Source: Camelus bactrianus (lineage: Eukaryota; Chordata; Mammalia; Artiodactyla; Camelidae). Taken from it: 64,000 nt of DNA. Within the stretch, counting starts at the first letter, position 1. Every line of letters starts with the position of its first letter. The notes beneath the pieces are model-generated. The model ran no database searches. It worked only from the letters and a program-made list of their open reading frames with translations, and had not been told where the DNA came from. This document shows positions 60,215 through 64,000 of this stretch, in pieces. Position numbers and translations under genes: made by a program. The stretch is taken from NCBI RefSeq assembly GCF_048773025.1, contig NC_133562.1, positions 25,339,001-25,403,000 of the forward strand. The letters run 5' to 3'.

Positions 60215-62240
60215 TAGTAACAGGCTTTATTTTTCAGCACAGGTTTAGGTTCACAGCAAACCTGGCAGGAAGGTACAGGGATTTCCCATGTGGCCCTGCC
60301 CCCACACGTGCACAGCCTTCATCCGAGTCCCTGAGCCTGCAGGGGCCCGTCATCGTCACCAGCGCCCACAGTTTACACGAGGGCTCCCTCTCGGCTGTGT
60401 AAGGACACGTGTCCAGCATTGCTGTCCCACAGAGCAGTGCCTCCACGCTCCACCCACTCGCCCCCCTCCCTCACCCTGGCCACCCCTGGTCCTTGATGGC
60501 CCCGTGGTTTTGCCCTTTCCAGAGTGCCGCATAGTTGGAATCATACAGCACGTAGCTCTTTAGACTGGCTTTCTTCCCTGGGTCATATGCATTCAGGACC
60601 CCTCCATGTCCCTTCACGGCTCTGTGGCGTGGTTCTTTTTATCACCAAATGATATCCCATCGTCGGGACGGACCACAGTGTATTTGTCCATTCGCCCGCT
60701 GAAGGACATCTTGGTTGTGTCCACGTTTTGGCAGTTGCAAATAAAGCTGCTGTAAACAGCCACATTCAGGTTACGACGTGGACATAATTTTCATCTCCTT
60801 TGGGTAAAGACTGGGGAGCCCAAATGCTGGATCGTAGGGTAGGAGTGTGTTCATTCTGTAAGGAGGCACCAAACCGTCTTCCAAAGTGGCCACACCGTTT
60901 GCATCCCCACCGGCAGTGCTGAGTGTCCTGTGGCCCCACGTCCTCCCCAGCGTGTGGTGGCGTCTGTGTGCTGGGTCGTGGTCCCTCTTGTTGTTTTGAT
61001 GGCATCTCGTTGTTTTAATTTCGCATTTCCCTGGCAACATTTGACATGAAGTGTCTTCTCAGGTGCTCATTTGCCATCTGTGTGTGTGTCTTCTTCGCTG
61101 AGATGGCTCCGAAGGCTGTTTGTCCATTTTTAAATAAGGTTGTTGTTTTCCTATTGTTGAGTTCCGAGGGCTCTTCGTATGTGCTGAATACAGTTCTCTG
61201 TGCGATTTGTCTTTTGCAAATACTTTCTCCCAGGCGGTGGCTGGTCTTCCCGTTCTCTTGACAGTGTCTCTCTTGGGGCAAAAAACGTTTTGTGGGAATG
61301 AAATCCATTTTTCAGTACTTCCCTCCATGGATCGTGGCTTTTGTACTGTATCTAAAAATCATCACCAAACCAAAGTCATCGAAATTTTCTCCTTTGTTGT
61401 CTTATAAGAGTTATAGTTTTGGGTTTTACACTTAGGTCTACGTTCTATTTTGAGTTAATTTCTGTGAAGGGTGGAAGGTCTGGGTCCAGATTCATGGTTT
61501 TGGACGTGGATGTCCGGTTGTTTGAGCCACATTTGCTGAAGAGACTGTCTTTGCTCCTCTGTCAGAGATTGGTTGGCAGTGCTTATGTAGGTCTGTTTCC
61601 GGGCTGACCGTCCTGCTCCATTGATCTGTCTGTCTGTTATTTCACGAACACCACACTGTCTTGATTGCTGTAGCTTTTGAGTAAATCCTGAAGGCGGGTA
61701 GTGTCAGTCCTCCAACCAAGGTCTTCCCCTTCAGTCCCGTGCTGGCTGCCCTGGGTCTCCTGTCTCTCCGTAGATACTTCAGAACCAGTCTGTTGACGCC
61801 CACAGAGTATTGGAATTTCAGTGACTCCACAGATCAGCTTGGGGAGAAACGACACTTTGACTCTGTTGAGTCTCCCTGTCCATGAACATGGGACATCTCT
61901 CCATTTATTTAGTTCTTTGATTCCATTAGTGGGACTTTAGCCATTTTCCTCATATAGGTCTTGTACCTATTTTAGCAGATTTACACCTACCTATTTCATT
62001 TTGAGCGAGGTGCTAATATACACGGCATTGTGGACTTTTTTTTAATTGAAGTATGCTCAGTTGCAGTGTGTCAATTTCCAGTGCACGGCATCACGTTTCA
62101 GTCATACACGTACATAAGTATATTTGTTGTCATGTTTTTGTGCATGATAGGTGTTTATAATTCCACATTCCACTGTCTTCTGCTGGTGTCCAGGAAAGGG
62201 ACTGACTTGTGTGTGGTCACCTTGTACCATGTTGTGTGTG
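60215..62240 (-). mobile_element. Antisense LINE-1 fragment (old L1M type)
   Basis: The plus strand shows the complement of an ancient L1, recognisable by GTTGGAATCATACAGCACGT, TTGGCAGTTGCAAATAAAGC, GGTCTACGTTCTATTTTGAG and CATGGGACATCTCTCCATTT in the expected reverse order. The minus-strand frames are broken into pieces of less than 100 codons. Both ends are approximate. It lies antisense to TNS3 in an intron. Confidence 0.88.
62034..62155 (-). mobile_element. Short retroposon nested in the antisense L1
   Basis: An eight-T run (tail of a minus-strand element) is followed by AATTGAAGTATGCTCAGTTG and TGTGTCAATTTCCAGTGCAC. This is the complement of the 3' tail shared by camelid SINE/LINE copies. 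L1 sequence stops at GGCATTGTGGA and resumes at ATAATTCCACATTCCACT, so it inserted into the older L1. Confidence 0.6.
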
Positions 62241-62294
62241 GTCACCTGCAGCCTTGTGCAGTAGCTCACTCTTCTCAGGCCAGGTCACTCCTGC

Positions 62295-64000
62295 AGCATT
62301 GGGTGCCCAGCTAGTGACCCCAGCTTGAGAGGGTTGTGGATGAGCCAGAGACCACAGGGCTGTTGCGGGTCTGCGGCTCTGAGGGACGGACACGGCTGGA
62401 GAGGACTAGGGGCCCCATGACCTGAGATCCCCGGTTGGAGGCCTTTCCCACAAGGTGGACATTGACTCTCAGAAGTGCTGGTGAGGGAATCCCTGTGTCT
62501 GTGGGAGGCTGGACTAGGCTGCCCCCGTTCTCCACCTTTCTCTGCCTGTGGAGTTCTTCGTAGCTATGACTCCGGAAACAAAGGAATATGCAGGAAACAG
62601 GCATTTTCTTGTTGCTTCCTCTGCCCAATGTGCATCATTCTTCTGTGCCGGTTTTCTCAGCAACGCTGCTCAAGTAAAACCTCTCTGTTTTCAAAGGAGA
62701 CTTTTAGTGCTGGACTCTCTGTAGACCATCCTTAAAGGATACGCTCTCCGTGGCCAGAACAAAGGTGACAGGAGTTTGCCCAAAATAGCGAACACGCTAG
62801 AACCGAGACCCCGAAAGGCAGCAGGGGTCTGTGTCAGTCCCAGTTCTGATCCAGGCCTGCCGCCCCCACAGGACCCTTGGCCTGCAGACGTCAACATTAT
62901 CGTGATAATCTCTCCCCAAGTCAGTAGCCACAAAGGCCAGATGAGCAGGTGCCGAAAAGTCCCTCGGGGACCAAAACATGGTCACATGAACCGCCGTGCC
63001 CCTGCCGCTCTGCTTTTGTGTAAAAAGGCTTCTCCTGGCCCAAGAGGAATGGCCATCCTCTCTGCAGGGCCCAGTTGAAAGGGCCAGTCCTGGGTGACAG
63101 CCCGTGGCAGCTTGGAAGCTGCGTCCCCACGGCAGAGGCCATGAGCTCGCCGCCTGCGCCTTGTTGCCGGGGGTCATCCCCACCCAGGTGCCAGGGCAAA
63201 TTACGCAGCAGGTGGACAGTCGTCCAGGTCTCCTTGGCCCCAGACAGGGTGACTCTCACACTGGCCTTGGGGCAGGTGTGTCTCTGGGTCGCCACTGTCC
63301 AGGCCGGTGGAATTAGGAGCAAAGGGCGTTGGCCTCGGCCGCACCTCACCCGGGCCGCGGGGATGTGCGGTTCACATGCCTCCCCTCCGTGTCTTCCAGC
63401 CTGCAACGTGTGGTACCTGAACTCCGTGGAGGTGGAGTCCCTCACCGGACACCAGGCCATTCAGAAGGCCCTGAGCATCACCCTGGTCCAGGAGCCGCCC
63501 CCCTTGTGCACGGTCGTGCACTTCAAGGTGTCGGCCCAGGGCATCATGCTGACGGACAACCAGAGGAAGTGCGTGTGCAGGGCGGCAGGGGCGGGCGTGG
63601 AAGGTGTCATTTTTGCAAATGCAAACATCTTTCAAGTCGTTTCTGAGAAAGACTCAGACTGTGATAGGAGCCACTCCCCTGCCCTTCAGTGTCACTGCTC
63701 CTGGCTGGAGGTCATCCCGTCCAGGCGAGCCTGTGATCTTTACGTCCACGTAACATCAGTGATTATGTAATAACATAGTAACACAAGGATGCTTGATGCT
63801 AACAGAAAGCATTCATTTCCTAGACGTGAGAGCGCGTCAGTACCGTCTGAACGCCCAGACGGCAGGCACCACCTCCGCCCCCGGGGCTTCCCTCTGAGCA
63901 GGGCTTCCGGCGGGACACCAGGGAGGGACACCGGGGAGCCTGGCCCGAGTGTGGGGGCGCGGACAGAATGGCGGCAGACGCGTTCCTCCCCTGGGCGGGG
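62295..64000 (+). repeat. Right copy of the 1.7 kb terminal segment
   Basis: Matches bases 1-1706 without a visible gap and continues off the right edge. Upstream of 62295 there is no partner in the window, because the left copy starts at the first base. The true left limit of the repeat is therefore unknown. Confidence 0.97.
63400..63568 (+). CDS. TNS3: TNS3 exon, fourth from last (start of PTB), right copy
   Basis: Base-for-base equal to the exon at 1106-1274, with the same acceptor and GTGCGT donor. It joins in frame to the linker exon ending at 59865, across a 3.5 kb intron. The last three exons of this copy lie beyond the window, so whether it also has the TAG seen at 4164 cannot be told. 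Confidence 0.93.

Larger units (their letters stand above)
59866..63399 (+). other. TNS3: TNS3 intron between SH2-PTB linker and PTB exon, right copy
   Basis: 3.5 kb intron holding an antisense L1 fossil with a nested insertion (60215-62240). From 62295 on it is the same sequence as bases 1-1105. Confidence 0.85.

Overview
This is mammalian nuclear DNA. It has long GT-AG introns, CpG islands, old LINE, DNA-transposon and LTR fossils, and very little coding sequence. A tRNA-derived SINE at about 15.5 kb has the body and B-box of the camelid Vic-1 family, so I infer an alpaca, llama or camel source; this is moderately supported. The only protein gene I recognise is tensin-3 (TNS3), identified from its SH2 and PTB residues.

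Layout. (1) 1-6.7 kb: the last four TNS3 exons, which encode the PTB domain, and a 3'UTR of about 2.4 kb. The last exon has an in-frame TAG 22 codons before the normal end. (2) 6.7-19 kb: intergenic DNA with a CT microsatellite, a LINE fragment, a G-rich CpG-dense block near 11-11.9 kb, two LTR fossils and the SINE. (3) 19.0-27.66 kb: a GC-rich satellite with a monomer of about 195 bp, roughly 40 monomers. Its core is a five-monomer higher-order repeat of about 975 bp, and most monomers carry a CTCF-like motif. A TCTA/GGAGGA minisatellite splits the array. (4) 27.66-31.5 kb: an unexplained unique segment, a MER2 DNA transposon carrying a short insertion, a LINE-1 3' end and a TG-rich tract. 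(5) 31.49-52.53 kb: a macrosatellite of six complete units of about 3.5 kb plus a stub. Each complete unit has a CpG-island promoter (inverted CCAAT box, GC boxes, perfect NRF1 palindrome, CTCF-like site), a consensus splice donor, a CGG tract, a MER5A relic and an AATAAA signal. (6) 52.5-64 kb: TNS3 sequence again, with four exons covering most of the SH2 domain and the following linker, then an antisense LINE-1, then a second copy of bases 1-1706 at 62295-64000, including the first PTB exon.

The left end therefore holds the 3' end of one TNS3 copy, and the right end holds SH2 and first PTB exons of a copy lying 3' of it. The two copies of the 1.7 kb segment are about 99.9% identical at a constant offset of 62,294. 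Either there is a very recent tandem duplication with a period of about 62.3 kb that includes both repeat arrays, or the assembly has looped or left two alleles unmerged. The sequence alone cannot decide.

The best candidates for something undescribed are the 3.5 kb promoter-bearing macrosatellite and the 195 bp satellite with CTCF-like motifs. Every CTCF-like core I found in them, and one strong single site at 28.25 kb, points the same way. Together they could form a large boundary or insulator beside TNS3. That is inference from motifs only.
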